Positions 33,673-45,992 of a stretch of 64,000 nucleotides of DNA are shown piece after piece (within the stretch, counting starts at the first letter, position 1; each line of letters opens with the position of its first letter). The position numbers were made by a program, and so were the translations under genes. The stretch comes from Timema cristinae (lineage: Eukaryota; Arthropoda; Insecta; Phasmatodea; Timematidae): contig JBCFYV010011135.1 of the NCBI GenBank assembly GCA_039000515.1, positions 10,572,849-10,636,848 on the forward strand. The letters run 5' to 3'. The notes beneath the pieces are model-generated. The model had not been told where the DNA came from. It was given only the letters and a program-made list of their open reading frames with translations, and searched no databases.

Positions 33673-35640
33673 TGGTAATAATAGATTAAATTGTGAAGAA
33701 TGTTCTTTGACTCCATAATATTAAATGATTCAAGATTGTTAGCAAATTTTATTCTGTCTTAATCAAACTTGATATAAATAGTAGTAATTAATAAATAATT
33801 TTGTTCCTTGGGCCATCAATCAAGCAAAGGAGACCTAATTTAGGTAAAGATTAAATTAAAATACAATTTTAGGAAAAATATATAAAAGGACATCGCTAAT
33901 ATACATTTTATTTTTGAGGCCAATATCACCCAAGCTTCAAAGAGTTCTATGGTTTGAAAAAAAATCAAATGCTAACAAAACCTTGATATGGACTTACTGT
34001 TTTTGCACAAGTGCTGATTATAACTAGTTTGAACATATATTTTGAGGACATATATAAATTATTTAGGGCATTATTAACATACAAGGTTATTGAAAAATAT
34101 TCCTGCAGCCGTGTGTTATTAAGGTGATCATGTGATCTGAAGCTGTCACTCTTTTTAGATATTATCAATACCTATAATATTAAAATGTTATCAATTTTGG
34201 CCAAAAATATATTTTTGTATTTTACCAAAGGCCTTTCTTAAGGTTGACCTTATTTCAGCAACTCACGCAAACACAACCAGTGGAAACCAAGGTTGTGGAA
34301 TTGAAGCAATTTTGGGTGGGTAAAAATATACCAATTCCTGGATTCAAAATAAAAATTTGTTACAAATAACACAATAATTTCATCCATTTTGAATTATCCT
34401 TGATTAAAGTTGTATTGCCATGACAAGGCAATAAAAATTATAGCTAAGTAGGTAATTTAATACTCATTAATTTTACTATTTTTTAATGGTCCCTTTCTAA
34501 AATAATTATTATAATTTTACTTGAATTAAAAATTTAACAATGAGAATACATATATGACTGTTTTCAAACTCAAGATAGGTTACCTATTTAAAACCTCTAT
34601 TTAATATGTTCAACTATAAAACTAGCATTAGTAAATATTTATTTATAAAATTATGTTGGTTTATCCGTCTAAAGACACTTTTAAATTTAAAAAAATGCAT
34701 TTAATATTCTATATTGTGCATAAGAAATATTTTTTAACTATCTTATTTTTCACTTTAAGTATAACAACTTTCATAAGCATTAAAAATTGAATGAAGTAAA
34801 TTTCATAATAAGATAATATTTAAAGAAAGCTCATATAAAGTGATTGTGCAACTGCACATTGTAGAGTGAAATTTGAACAGAAAGATCATGTGTGATTATT
34901 AAACTAAGTACTAATAAACAAATTATGAAACATAACGTAAGGGTCTTTGGGAGAAAAGTGACGGGGAGGGGGGTGGGCAGTATTTGCTCACATTTTCTTA
35001 CAAGGAGGGGGGGGGGGCGGGGTCATATCCATTTTAAGTGAGATTTTCATCTTTGTTTATGGTGATACAAAATCAAATAAAACACTTCTACAGACGTCCG
35101 GTTAAAAAGGTTGTGCCTAGCAATCACAGATGGCGCCGAAAGGTATAACCTAAACTATACATACAAAGCACTAGACCAATAAAGGTTAACATTTGTGGTC
35201 AAGAGTTCATTCATCTAGCTGTCTTTTTTTCTGCTAGCCACAGGTTCTTGCAAGTTAAAGCGTCAAAGAGCGTTTTCAAAGCAAAAGAAAGGAGTTTCAG
35301 AGGTTATTCAACAGCATATTAACGCCTACACTATTAAAAGCACCAAGAGAATAGTTACCATCATGGTTTATTTTACTAAAACAAAGTTAAGTTCAGAAAA
35401 AATATTCTTTTATTTAAATGAATATTATAAAATTTGAAATTTCAGGAATGTACGGGTATGATTGATAAATGTGTATATGTAGTAAAATGAACTTACATGA
35501 CTTTGAATAATTTTGAATAATATATATAATCATAAACCTAAACCTGTACAAGTGCATTTGATTTTAAGATTTAATTAAATTAAATTGTTTATTTTCATGT
35601 TTTTGTACATACTAAAAATGTAGGCCTATATATGTCACCG
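33673..35640. other. Intergenic AT-rich sequence
   Basis: No coding or RNA gene seen. G-rich runs occur near 34970 and 35007. Confidence 0.5.
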
Positions 35641-36016
35641 ACAATGTGTGAAATCCAGGCGTTCTATAAAATGCATAGGCTTTATATATAATGCCAATGT
35701 GGTTTTGGCAAAGTATGAAATAAACGAGTTTTGCTGTTGTATTTCATACTTATTTTCAAGTTCTTTGTCTTTTTGAAATCCCAGAATATGATTATCAATT
35801 CTTTTATCCAGTCCTATCTAAGTTAGGTAAGATTGGGTTTGGTTAGGTTAGGTATTGTTCTCAGTAATATATAATGACTGGTTAGTTTAAATTTCCTACA
35901 AAAAGTATGAAATATTACAGCAAAAATAGTTTATTTCATACTTTGCTAAAACCACTTAGGAACAATTATATAGAAAGCCTAGGAATTTTATAGAATGCCA
36001 GGTTTACACACATTGT
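35641..36016. mobile_element. Long palindromic (foldback) element
   Basis: Arms of about 115 bp: the left ACAATGTGTG...CAGGCGTTCTATAAAAT, then GGTTTTGGCAAAGTATGAAA, mirrored by TTTCATACTTTGCTAAAACC and ATTTTATAGAATGCC...CACACATTGT. A spacer of about 100 bp separates them. No target duplication recognised. Confidence 0.75.
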
Positions 36017-37139
36017 TGTTAATCTATTATACAAAAATTAAATACATATATTTATTTTATGATTTACCTCCATATAATTTAGCTAACTTATGTTTAGTTA
36101 GAAATTAAAATGTATGTTTAAATGTTTCAATTTAAAATAAGTATATTTTTACAGAATATTGAATTGTGTGAAATACTATTTAACTTTTATGTTATGAAAA
36201 TCCAAATTTTAAAGAGAATATATTATAAGTATGAGTTGAGTACTCTTTGCTTTTTTTAGCACCGCATATTCTAAAATTTCACGTCACCCATCCTTATATC
36301 TAAAATGATATAATTTACCAAATCATAAAAAATTATTTAAGATTTTGTTACTGAAAAATTACGATCCCTTATGTGGGGGGAGGCGGGGTCAAAAACCATT
36401 TTAAAAAAAGCCTTACATAATTTATGGACAGTGTTGAAACCATATTTATTATTTTATTTGAGTGGTGTTCTTGTTTTTAAATCATGTTCTTTTAAACTGT
36501 TATTTCTAATTTAAAAAACAATATTTCTGTTTTTTAACTTTTTTTTTCAAAAGTATTGTATTTTAAAGGTCTCTAGAAATTATTAGAAGAGATCCTACAC
36601 TGAACTTTTTTGATTACCTAAACAAGACATGTTGGTAGCAGTGTTAATGCTGAAATTGTTAAGTGATGTGATTTTTCTGTTAATTTAGTAAAAAAAAAAT
36701 GAATTTACGAGAATTCATATAATTTAGCTTATTTTGGTCACACCTTTGAAAAAAGGCTTTTAGAATTTTTAAATTTCTAACAAATGACAAGACTTTGACC
36801 AGGTTCCCCCCCCCCCCCCCCCCCCGATACTAGAAATTCAAAGCTTAGTTCCCAATTTTCTCGATGAGTGGCCTGTGATATTTTTTGTGTATACAGTATT
36901 TATAAAGTTTTGAACCAAAAAAAACAGCTTAACCCAACCTTTTGTTTGGTAAAAAAAAGCTTACCGAGATCAAACTAACCTTTCTGTGTGAATAAATTAA
37001 TATTTTGATTAACTATTATTTTTAGAATACTTTGCTTGGAAGGAATTGAAGCATCAAGACAGTATTATAACTGAACTTAGTTGGAAATTTACTTCTGTTG
37101 TTGTGCATATAATTGCTAGAAAACATTAGCCTAAGTGTT
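36017..37139. other. Intergenic AT-rich sequence with poly(C)
   Basis: A C run of about 20 bases at 36806-36825. No gene seen. Confidence 0.5.
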
Positions 37140-37690
37140 TCATAATTTGACAGAGACAAAAGATTAAGTCCACCCTAAGTACATAATATAGCCACTTAAC
37201 AAAGATGTACCATCCCCTTTCAAAATGGCATTATTTTGACCAGAGCAAAAAGATGAAAATAATGAAAGAAGAAAAAGAGAAAAAAACAAGAAAAAGTAGA
37301 AACGAAAAGGTTGAGGGAGCTAAAAAAAACTAAAATGAATTCAAAAGTTAAGCAACATAATATTAGGGCTAGTAATAAAATAAAATGATTCAGACAGAAG
37401 TTCATCTGATTTAGATATTTCTCTTCACTCTGATCTTAGTGATGTGGACAAATACAATAATGAACATTTTAGAGAAAAGAATAATGTTATCATAGATTAT
37501 GAGGTACAACATTTTCCAGGGCAGATAGAAGACATTCGTACTGGTTCTGATAAAGGCAAAGAATATTTAGTGTCTGTGATGTCAAGAAGTGGGGCCTACA
37601 GGATGGTGTTGGCCAGAGAGAAAAGATGTGATATGATACATTGAAACCAGTTTGTTAGAAAATATAGCCACTCCTTTAGTAACTAATTCA
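37140..37690 (+). pseudogene. Possible transposase C-terminal fragment
   Basis: Lys/Glu-rich stretch (MKIMKEEKEKKTRKSRN), then DKYNNEHFREKNNVIIDYEV, HFPGQIEDI and YLVSVMSRSGAYRMV (37444-37643). The last part resembles the short end domain (VxYxGxxFPGxI...V..M..SG..YKWP) found after DDE or other transposase cores in arthropods, from memory. The catalytic part is absent, and stops surround it. No certain family. Confidence 0.4.
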
Positions 37691-37924
37691 AGAAGAGTAA
37701 GTCTTGGCAAAGAAATTAAAAATTACTTTAAAAAATAAAATAGATATCAAATTGATGATACCTATTTGTCTTCGTGAAGCTTCTATCATAAAACATAAAC
37801 ACACCTTTGTTTTTATTTTATAGAACTTTTGACTTCTTACTTTTAAAACACAAGAAAATAAATCAGAATATGAGGTTTAAGAACATAACTTCTTGTTTAT
37901 TGTTATGTTTTATTTGGCTATTAA

Positions 37925-38117
37925 GAGGACGGGGAGATCGAGGTGCGAATCTCGGTCGGGTGAACTGGGGGTGGTTTTTCCTAAATGGTTTTCCACTCGC
38001 CCTCCACATAAATGCGGGTTCACTTCCTATAGATTCAACCTTCCCAATTCCTAATCCATTTAGCGTTATTAGTATTTAAGCGTATAACCCGAACAGGTAG
38101 TAAGACGTGGTGCTAAT
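37925..38117 (+). mobile_element. SINE type 1, 5' truncated
   Basis: Lacks the A-box part of the head and starts at AGGACGGGGAGATCGAGG. Middle and tail match the type 1 consensus through GTAAGACGTGGTGCTAA. 5' truncation is usual for LINE-driven insertions. Confidence 0.87.
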
Positions 38118-38596
38118 TATATTAAAAACAAAATATTTGGCTATTAAATCTATTATTCACTTTATAATTAATGATGACATTCATAATACAAATATAATAA
38201 GAAATAAATATATTGTACCATAACTATGGAAATAAATTGCCTTATTAACGAATATAAGAAATAAGTTTTAATATAAATTCAGTGTATGCACATTATTTAA
38301 AAATGTATTTTTTGAACTGTTTATTATTTTTAATTTTTTTTTGCATGTGATCTTTAAAGATTTAAATTTCTCGTCTAACTATACATTTAAAATTGAAATA
38401 TTCCATACAATTGATTTTTAGTATGTAATTAACTGCCTAAAAATATTTAATGTGTCAGTGTCAAGCACTGCTACACTTACCTTAGCTATAACATGTGAAA
38501 AACTCAAAAATTAAAGTAATATTTCTAAAAATGTAAAACCATGATGTGTAAATGTAGAAGTTAGAAGTGTAATACTGTTAGTAGAATAATAATATT
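38118..38596. other. Intergenic AT-rich sequence
   Basis: No feature recognised between two SINEs. Confidence 0.5.
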
Positions 38597-38840
<244 letters not shown>

Positions 38841-39125
38841 ATTGTAAGAAGAAATGAAGAGAGAAGTATGTTTTTCTATGTAAGCCTAACCTAACTATCC
38901 TTTCAGATTGGCTTCATTAAATATCACTTACTTTACATTAGTGTACAGTGTTTCTACAATGTCTTGTTAACATTTGCAAGTCTCTAGGCACTAATTCATT
39001 TTATTTTTAAAAAAATCTATTAGTAATGACCCAATATGTGGTGTATTTATTTGATTGTGAATTATAATGCATTTTGTAACTTAATATGTAAAAGATAAAT
39101 TTAATAACTTATCCCCTTATTTTAA

Positions 39126-39506
39126 GGCAGGGTGCTAGTGAGCGCGAGTTTAGTGCATTAATTTTGTAGTTTTTATAGTATAAACATTTTTTGGCCAAAA
39201 TAAATCATATATTTCTTCTATAGAAACAGAGTTTAGTTTTCTGCAAATGCTAATCTCAACAGTTGTTGAATATCTGTCATGGGCTTAGCGGCATTTGGTG
39301 ACAAACTTTTCTCTTTATTTAAAAAGTTTGTCACCAAATGCTGCCATGCTCATGACAGATATTCAACAACTGGAGAGATTAGCATGTGCAGAAAACTAAA
39401 CTCTGTTTCTATAGAAGAAATATTTGATTTATTTTGGCCAAAAGATGTTTGTGCTGTAAAAACTGCCAAAATACTGCCCTAAGCTCACGCTCACTAGAAC
39501 CCCGCC
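39126..39506. mobile_element. Near-perfect palindromic MITE at TTAA (piggyBac-like)
   Basis: Arms of about 180 bp are inverted copies of each other around a centre near 39316 (GCATTTGGTGACAAACTTTT / AAAGTTTGTCACCAAATGC). Termini GGCAGGGTGCTAGTGAGCG and (reverse complement) GGCGGGGTTCTAGTGAGCG. Flanked by TTAA at 39122-39125 and 39507-39510, the target of piggyBac-type transposases. No coding sequence; the ORF across the right arm is incidental. Confidence 0.82.
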
Positions 39507-39819
39507 TTAATTAGGTATCCATTTCATATCATACAGGTTAATGTGAAACTAGGCTATGCTAGTTTGCAAATAAAATCCAATACACTATTTATTATGTGCT
39601 AATATTTATCTATAAGATAAGTTTTTTGTAATTAATAAAGGTTGGGGAATTGATTAATTTTACAGACAGATTATCTTAGAAAAACATATGTTTACAAAAA
39701 TAACAACACTACCAGATGTAATAAATTAGTTACATCTGACATAATGTATATCGGTTTGATCATAAAATAGTCGATTTGCCAGACAAGTATCACCCCTAAC
39801 CATTTTTTTAATTTTTTAC

Positions 39820-40066
39820 TAATTTGTTAACTCTGCATCTTCATACCTGTTTGAGTTGTATGCTTAGATAACAATTACACCAATGGTGTTAAGGTTAAGA
39901 AAGTTTGATTTAGAGGAAGTGTACCCACATTTGCATAAAGTGGAAATTTTCGGGGGGAAGACCACCTTCAGTACAATCGACCAAGATCCGAACTTTGATC
40001 CTCTAACCATTGGCAGTCTAGTCTACTGCTAAGAGAGAAGCCTTCAGACTGTGTCCACCGAGGTAA
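39820..40066 (-). mobile_element. SINE type 1, diverged
   Basis: Minus-strand copy: tail like CAACTCAAACAGGTATGAAG, middle with GGTGGTCTTCC, head CCTCGGTGGACACAGTCTGA. Confidence 0.7.
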
Positions 40067-40302
40067 CAACTTTTTTCCACAATGTACACATTTATTTGCC
40101 TGTAAATAACTATTAGACTCAAAATAAATATATAATTTCCATTTCCAACTTGGTTTGGATTGTAATTCATAACACATATTTGGTTATTTTAAACAAAACA
40201 TAATAATAGATGATTAATTAACCTTTAGGCCTATGTTATGTTCTACAAACCAACATAGCCTTCCATGACTTAAGAATGTTAAATGTTATTATTATTATTA
40301 TT

Positions 40303-40568
40303 AGCACCGCGTCTTACTACCCGTTCGGGTTATATGCACTTACGCTAATGTGTTATGGTAGGGAGATTGTGAGATGAAATGAAGGACCTACAGTTTAACG
40401 TGGAATCCAAACCACGGTGGAGGCCTGGCATTCCCCACATTCACAAGAGGTCTTGTCAGAGGTGAAGGAGGGGTTTGGAAATCAAATAAATCTGTAACAG
40501 GACCGAGGATTGAACCCCGGCCGCCAGCACAGAAGTCCAACACCTTACCCCCTAGACCCCAGGTCACC
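40303..40568 (-). mobile_element. SINE type 2
   Basis: Full minus-strand copy, head GGTGACCTGGGGTCTAGGGG near 40565 and tail at 40303, with a (TTA)n run beyond the tail. It lies downstream of NDUFB11. Confidence 0.88.
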
Positions 40569-40666
40569 TTAAATGTTATTAAAATCCATGTTTGACCGTT
40601 TAATGTACCAAATGTGGCTAGCAATGTTGTCTGGTAGTGAGGGGCTCATTATTTTCATGAAAATAT

Positions 40667-40672
40667 TTTATT
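40667..40672 (-). promoter_or_regulatory. Possible poly(A) signal of NDUFB11
   Basis: AATAAA on the minus strand, 224 nt downstream of the NDUFB11 stop codon. It is assigned by position only. Confidence 0.35.
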
Positions 40673-40895
40673 GGGACCTAAATTGTTTTTGAGTTATATA
40701 TCCAAAATGGTTGATTAGTATTTTTGGTATGATAAGAGTGTTTATGTTCACTGGACTTAAAAGCTCACCTGGCATATGATGTACCCTACCAGTAGATTAA
40801 TTTGGAATGTGATCCAAATATTACAATGTGAAACAAATGATTTTTTTTTAAACAAATGCTTACACGATTAAATCACCAACAAATGTTCAAACTTT

Positions 40896-41390
40896 TTAAA
40901 TTATGATTTCAGTGTCGCCCAATTCTTCATCAGTAGGCAAAACAATTTTATCTGGATCAATCAAATTCTTATCGATAGGAGGCAGCCCCAGTTGCTCCCT
41001 TCTGCGTAATTCCAAGAACGCTTCTCGTTGAGCCCAATCTCGCAATTGGAAATCAGGTACGTAAGCAAAAATAAAACTTCCAAAAACAAGACAAAATGTT
41101 ATAGAAAAGAAAAACGTCGCATGCATCGCATTTCTGTCGTTTTGTTCGTTATCAAAGTCGTAACCGTAGCTCATCCAGTTCTTCTTAACAGCAGTTTGTG
41201 TTTCTAATTTTTCAGCCGTTTCTGATAAACTAGAGACTTCGTTATTTTTCTTTGACGTTGAAATCGGGGAAACACGTATAAGAATGGAAGAAGGAAGTTT
41301 TTTTCTAAATAAATTTAAGGCTGCGAATCTAGTAAAAGTCGCCATTTTGAATGGAAACCTTGCTACCAGTTTTGCCATTTCCCAGCTCAA
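40896..41390 (-). CDS. NDUFB11: NADH dehydrogenase (complex I) beta subunit 11, NDUFB11/ESSS
   Basis: This is an accessory single-pass subunit of the membrane arm of mitochondrial complex I, in the inner membrane. The frame gives 164 residues from the first Met. Met16 (41345, MATFTRFAALNLF) is the likelier start: it opens an Arg/Lys/Ser-rich presequence without acidic residues and gives 149 residues, close to the usual ~150. After a Ser/Glu/Thr linker comes the family signature NWMSYGYDFDNEQNDRNAMH (residues 71-90), then one membrane segment at about 90-111, then FQLRDWAQREAFLELRRRE and GLPPIDKNLIDPDKIVLP. The C-terminus is acidic. The frame is uninterrupted with no sign of decay, so it looks like a functional single-exon gene; an intact retrocopy is the alternative. 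A possible AATAAA (minus strand, 40667-40672) lies 224 nt past the stop. Confidence 0.9.
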   Translation of the reverse strand: MSWEMAKLVARFPFKMATFTRFAALNLFRKKLPSSILIRVSPISTSKKNNEVSSLSETAEKLETQTAVKKNWMSYGYDFDNEQNDRNAMHATFFFSITFCLVFGSFIFAYVPDFQLRDWAQREAFLELRRREQLGLPPIDKNLIDPDKIVLPTDEELGDTEIII

Positions 41391-42739
41391 ATTGCCAAAA
41401 TAACACTAGGCACCAGTTAAGCCAACGAACATATAAGTTTTGTAGCTAGATTAGTACCAGAAAGACCCTAGAGTGTCGCTAAAAGAGACAACTAAAGTCA
41501 ACATATGTGTCGCTAGACCAATGGATGGGAAAAATTTTGATTTGAAAATCACAGATAGTTTATAGCACTTCGTAAACCAAAGAAATTCATTATGCGTTAT
41601 GCAAACCGGTAGTTCATAAATCAAAACTATACAGCTTTAAAATTTAAAATAATAAACAAGAACTTGACGGAAAATTAAAGAAAGTCGTTAGGCTAGTCGC
41701 TAGGATTTAAAAATTAATACTAGTCGTTCCAGACCTATAAAAGTCGTTTAATTGACAACACTGCTCGACAATATCCAAAGCTATGAAATTTCAAGTTCCC
41801 AGTTGACAGAACACTCTACCAAGCTAGTTATGAGCATGGGGCGAATCTCTAACGCTGATTCATCCTTTGTCTATACGCTGATTTCCCCATATTGCTGTCA
41901 TCACGCTGGAAGAAAATTGTACTTTTCATAGCCTCCCGAGCTACTAAAACAAAACTACATTGTATTTTTTTACATTGCCATTATTTTTAAATAAAGATAT
42001 TTTACAAAACCTTCCATAAAAGAATATAATTATACTCCCTGATTTGTCTATGTTATGGTTTTATGTCAAAACCTCCGGTAAGAAAAGCAGATCCTGTTAA
42101 ATTTTAATCAATGTATTTGTTTCTCTTTATGGTTTATACAATTCTATTTCAAAATATGGTTTGTTCCGTTGGACGTGTTTGAATATCTTTATGGGTGAAA
42201 GTCAGTAGATGGGCGAGTAAGGGAAGCGTGGCTAACGGCACTCTACGTGTGCCTTGAGCCCAGCATCATTTAGGGCACAAAGTGTTTCTATAAAATGTGA
42301 TAATTAGAGAAAGTTATTTTGATCTTGATCAGCATGACATAGCAATGAATACTTTTCCCAAAAGCAACGGGAGTTTTGCCGTAAACGTGAATATTGTTAT
42401 TTGAGTGCAAACATAATAAAAGTTTGATGTGGTGTTTGGCAGACTTAGGTCCCCCGAGGTCTCACTTTGACAGGAGTTTGCAGGCTTGAGAGATTCTTGG
42501 TATGGTGGTGGGTATAAAATAGCTTCCAGCCTCGTGTTCAATTGAAAATACGCAAATGGGGGGAAGAGCATACGAAGAAAGAATTCTCCAAATATATATA
42601 TATATATTTTTCCATACAACGCTACAGACTAAGATCGTCACTGATCGATCCTGATTCCAATAAATTAATTTTTAGTCAGATCTGTTATTTTATCTAGATA
42701 TTGATTGCCTAGTCTAGTGTATCAATGAAATGATTGGTT
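41391..42739. other. Upstream region of NDUFB11
   Basis: Likely contains the NDUFB11 promoter close to 41400, but I see no TATA or other defined element. A short dispersed repeat lies at 41675-41765. The rest is unassigned up to the start of the duplicated block. Confidence 0.45.
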
Positions 42740-43229
42740 TTGCTTGTGAGACACTGAATACACCAGGCATTTCAGTGTTACATTACTTTGGACAACAACA
42801 ACAAATTATCTACACCTATCCGAGAAACCCACGATGTTAAGAACAATAGACTATGGACAGTTAAAGTTGAGTGCATATTTGAGCTGTGGTTAACAGTCGT
42901 GTTTTTGTTTGTTTTTGACTTACATAAATTAGGTTGTTGTATTTTGTTTGAGCTCAGGTGGATTACCTTGTTGACTTGGTGTCCTTAGGCAGTTAACACA
43001 GTCGGGCACCCCCGTTTTTGTAATATTTTATAAACTTATTTAATTTAACATATTTTGACCTTCAAGTAATTAGACAAGTACCTTTGAACATATTACAATA
43101 TACACTGACATTTAATTACAAGTTTATGATTTACATTGTGACGCGACGAAGTTCCCTTTATGCAAAAATGCGGATGACTTCACTATAGTCCACAGACTAC
43201 AGAATTTCTTAAAGTATGTACAGCACAAA

Positions 43230-45992
43230 GAGTGAATTGAGCATGCTCTCTTTTATAATAGTTTTCAAATAATTCTCCACTCCCTTTAGAATCGAAAACG
43301 ACTGTTCTGCCTAGCAGTTTGACCCTGGTTTAAACAACAGCATCCAGAGGGATATTCCCACGTTTGACTTAATTTACAAAAGGCATTTTCTCAGAAGGAA
43401 CTTGTACAGATATATTGACGGAAATTCTTATCCCTCTGTAACCTCAGTCAACAACAAATGAGCTTGCAGGTGAAGACACTCGTTCTCCAAGGTTTCATCA
43501 AACTCTCCAGGATAGAAGGCTTTCAGGTTCTGTGCTTTGTCATGAAAATTTTGGGGTTACAACCTATGTTGCTTCGTAAGAAAGTCAAACTTTTTACTTA
43601 ACTTTTTTAGCAGGCCAAGGTCTTTGTAGTTCTGCAATCAAACTGTCAACAACTATGTTGAGATCGGCAACTCTGAATCTTTCCTTGATGGAGAGTTTGA
43701 TCTCGTTACCCTTTATTTCATCAATGTGAAATTTTTTATTACGTTTCATCTTCGTGTCATATGCATAATCATTAACACCACATATTTCCACAGCTTTCAC
43801 TTCATAATGATCAAAGGTACCGATGTTTATTATCTCTTCTAGGTATCCTACCAAAGACGGATAAAGTTAAGTGACTATTCCCATTTTAATGTTCACATGT
43901 TGCAGACGTTTGCTCACCCTGATTAATCTTACCGGGATGTCTTTCCATAGTAGGGTTAAGAAGCACGTTGTCAGAACAATGAGTAAATTAATTATCCGTA
44001 AGCTTGAGAACGCGTAGCTGGTTCTTCATTTGTGTCAATGGTGATTATTTGGAGGACTGCCATGATCTCTTCCTAGGAGCAACAGAAACTTCGGCAGGCG
44101 TTGTATGTAGCAAAACATCTTGCCTGAGAAAGGTTCTTTATAATTGTTGAGTATTGCTTCAGTTGCGATATCAAAACTTTCCAACTGTTGTCGAAGCCAA
44201 GAAAAAGTTGTACAATTCCTACAAATTATGGAAGAAAAATATCGTGGCCTCTCAACAGACGGCAGCACATGGATCGAAAAGATTCGGCGAGTGAGCTGAG
44301 TGGAGGGCGAAAACTACCGTACCATAAGAATCACTTCTTTTATTCTCGCTTGAATACCAAAATATTCACCCGGAATGTTGCCCCCAGTTCATACGACTGT
44401 CCGCGACAATTGTCTTTATCCAAATAGTGATTTTTTCAAGGTAGGTATTGTAACAACTTACATTGTAACAACACTCACCAACTGGGACAGCCAACTGGAT
44501 CAACACGCGGCACTAGCTTGACCAGCGACCTCCACTCTCGCCAAATACAACAGACTGACTGAAGGCGTGTCTGCGCCAGCCGGCAATGAGGCTCGACCAC
44601 GTGTTCGGCCAGCAGAGAAAATGGATAGAAGAGTTCCGTTTCCGCCTTCGCCGAGCTTCGCGAAGGTGCTACGTGTTTCGATATGAGCCTCGAACTTCTC
44701 CTCCCCCCTTGTTTGTAATGTTCTCCAACCTTCCCTTCCTTCGATCCGCCCCCCCTTTTCTGAGAATTATATTTCGTATAAATACTGGGTTTCGGTTCCT
44801 ACCAAATTTACTATTTCGGCGTCATGGGGGGAACTCTTTCTAAATTACTATTTGGACTTTGTTATTAAATTATTTTTATTTGAATTTTGACTATGCTACG
44901 CGCTTATCGCGGCTGGGAGTTAGACCGTCGCTTTCGCCACCACTTATATTCAGGGTCTGAGCCCTATTTATTTGTATTTCATACGTTTGCCAATATTAGC
45001 TTTTAACCAGAGATTGTCTGGTCCTGGGTTCGAAACCCGGCTTATGTTATTTTCAAGTATAGCTGTTTCTGGACTCAGCTTTGTTCGCCAAGTTTAACGC
45101 CTAGGGTTGTTGGGTTATTATTACCTTGTGGCCTTGTTTAATTGCTATGACGTCACGTTTGCTACGGGCGCCTGTAAGAAAGATATATATTTATACTAGG
45201 GTGGATAACTTAAACGCTAGAGTAACCAGTTTAGGAACTAATCAATTTAGCGAAGTAACCAAAGAACCATAAACCAAAGACCATGTCACTGAGATCCCGG
45301 ACCGTTACCTTTGATGGGTTTAATGTAACGTGATTTGTTTTGAGGAGGTAACGTTTATGTTTACCTTTGATGTAATTGATTTCCACGTTGGACGGAAAAG
45401 CGCGCTTCACGCGGTGTTGATTGTTTGCTCAGCTTGTTATTGTTTTTTTACTAAATAAAATTGTTATGTTCATTCAGGTAACTCTTTACCTAATTTACTG
45501 CCTCTCTCGCCTTATAGATATTAAGGGGGGGGGGGGGGGTTGCAGTATATACTTAGAACGATGTTAGCCAGATCTTCTGATTTGGGCCAACAATTTGATT
45601 TAAATGTTAGAAATCATTAAACAGAAATTTTTTCTGAAGACACATATCGCACAAGGAACGAAATTTTATCCACGTGGGAAATGTTAGGAGTAGAGTCGAC
45701 ATAGATGGAGAAATACTTAGTATGCTTTGTCTTAGTCACGATCGTGAGTATGACCTTTATTGCCATGATATTGATCATTTATTAATATACTCTAGAAAAT
45801 AGATATAATATTGAACGCACCTTCCTTCCCATGGCGTATTATGTGTGTGTCCAAAATAGGATCAAATTCGGCCAAAGTTTCTAGGGTCATTACATAGTTA
45901 TCACTGTTTATAGATCCAAATATCTCCTGTAGACATCTAAACGACAATTCTCGTCCAGACAGTGACCTTGAAATAGCCACGATGCGCTCCAA
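43230..45992 (-). pseudogene. ZMYM1/DUF4371-like hAT transposase relic, copy A
   Basis: Read on the minus strand, 45992-45792 gives ELSFRCLQEIFGSINSDNYV...LAEFDPILDTHI, the pattern typical of DUF4371/ZMYM1-like hAT proteins. Next (44268-44035) is a fragment matching the FF-ASTxRWEVL...KSL region seen more clearly in copy B. Then 43854-43594 has IKERFRVADLNIVVDSLIAE, the pre-C-terminal motif, and 43560-43440 has KAQNLKAFYPGEFDETLENE. Stops and frameshifts separate all pieces, and a solo LTR (44449-45544) splits the relic. It is non-functional. Family knowledge is from memory of ZMYM1-like proteins. Confidence 0.7.
44449..45544 (+). mobile_element. Solo LTR 1 (1096 bp, TSD GTAT)
   Basis: It begins TGTAACAACTTACA and ends GGGTTGCA, so it has TG...CA ends, and is flanked by GTAT at 44445-44448 and 45545-45548. 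Copy B has one uninterrupted GTAT at this point, which gives the empty site. It contains TATAAATACTG (about 44777) and AAATAAAATTG near the 3' end, as expected for an LTR promoter and poly(A) signal. No internal retrotransposon coding sequence is attached. Related to the LTR at 53533. A 4-bp TSD fits Gypsy or BEL/Pao elements. Confidence 0.85.

Noticed and set aside
35820..35860. TTAGGT-like runs as telomeric (TTAGG)n repeat
   Set aside because: Only a few degenerate units in a row, no array.
39279..39482. 67-codon plus-strand ORF as a small protein
   Set aside because: It is the right arm of the palindromic MITE; the other arm shows no conserved frame.
44586..44843. 85-codon Arg/Phe-rich ORF
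   Set aside because: Lies inside solo LTR 1; no motif.
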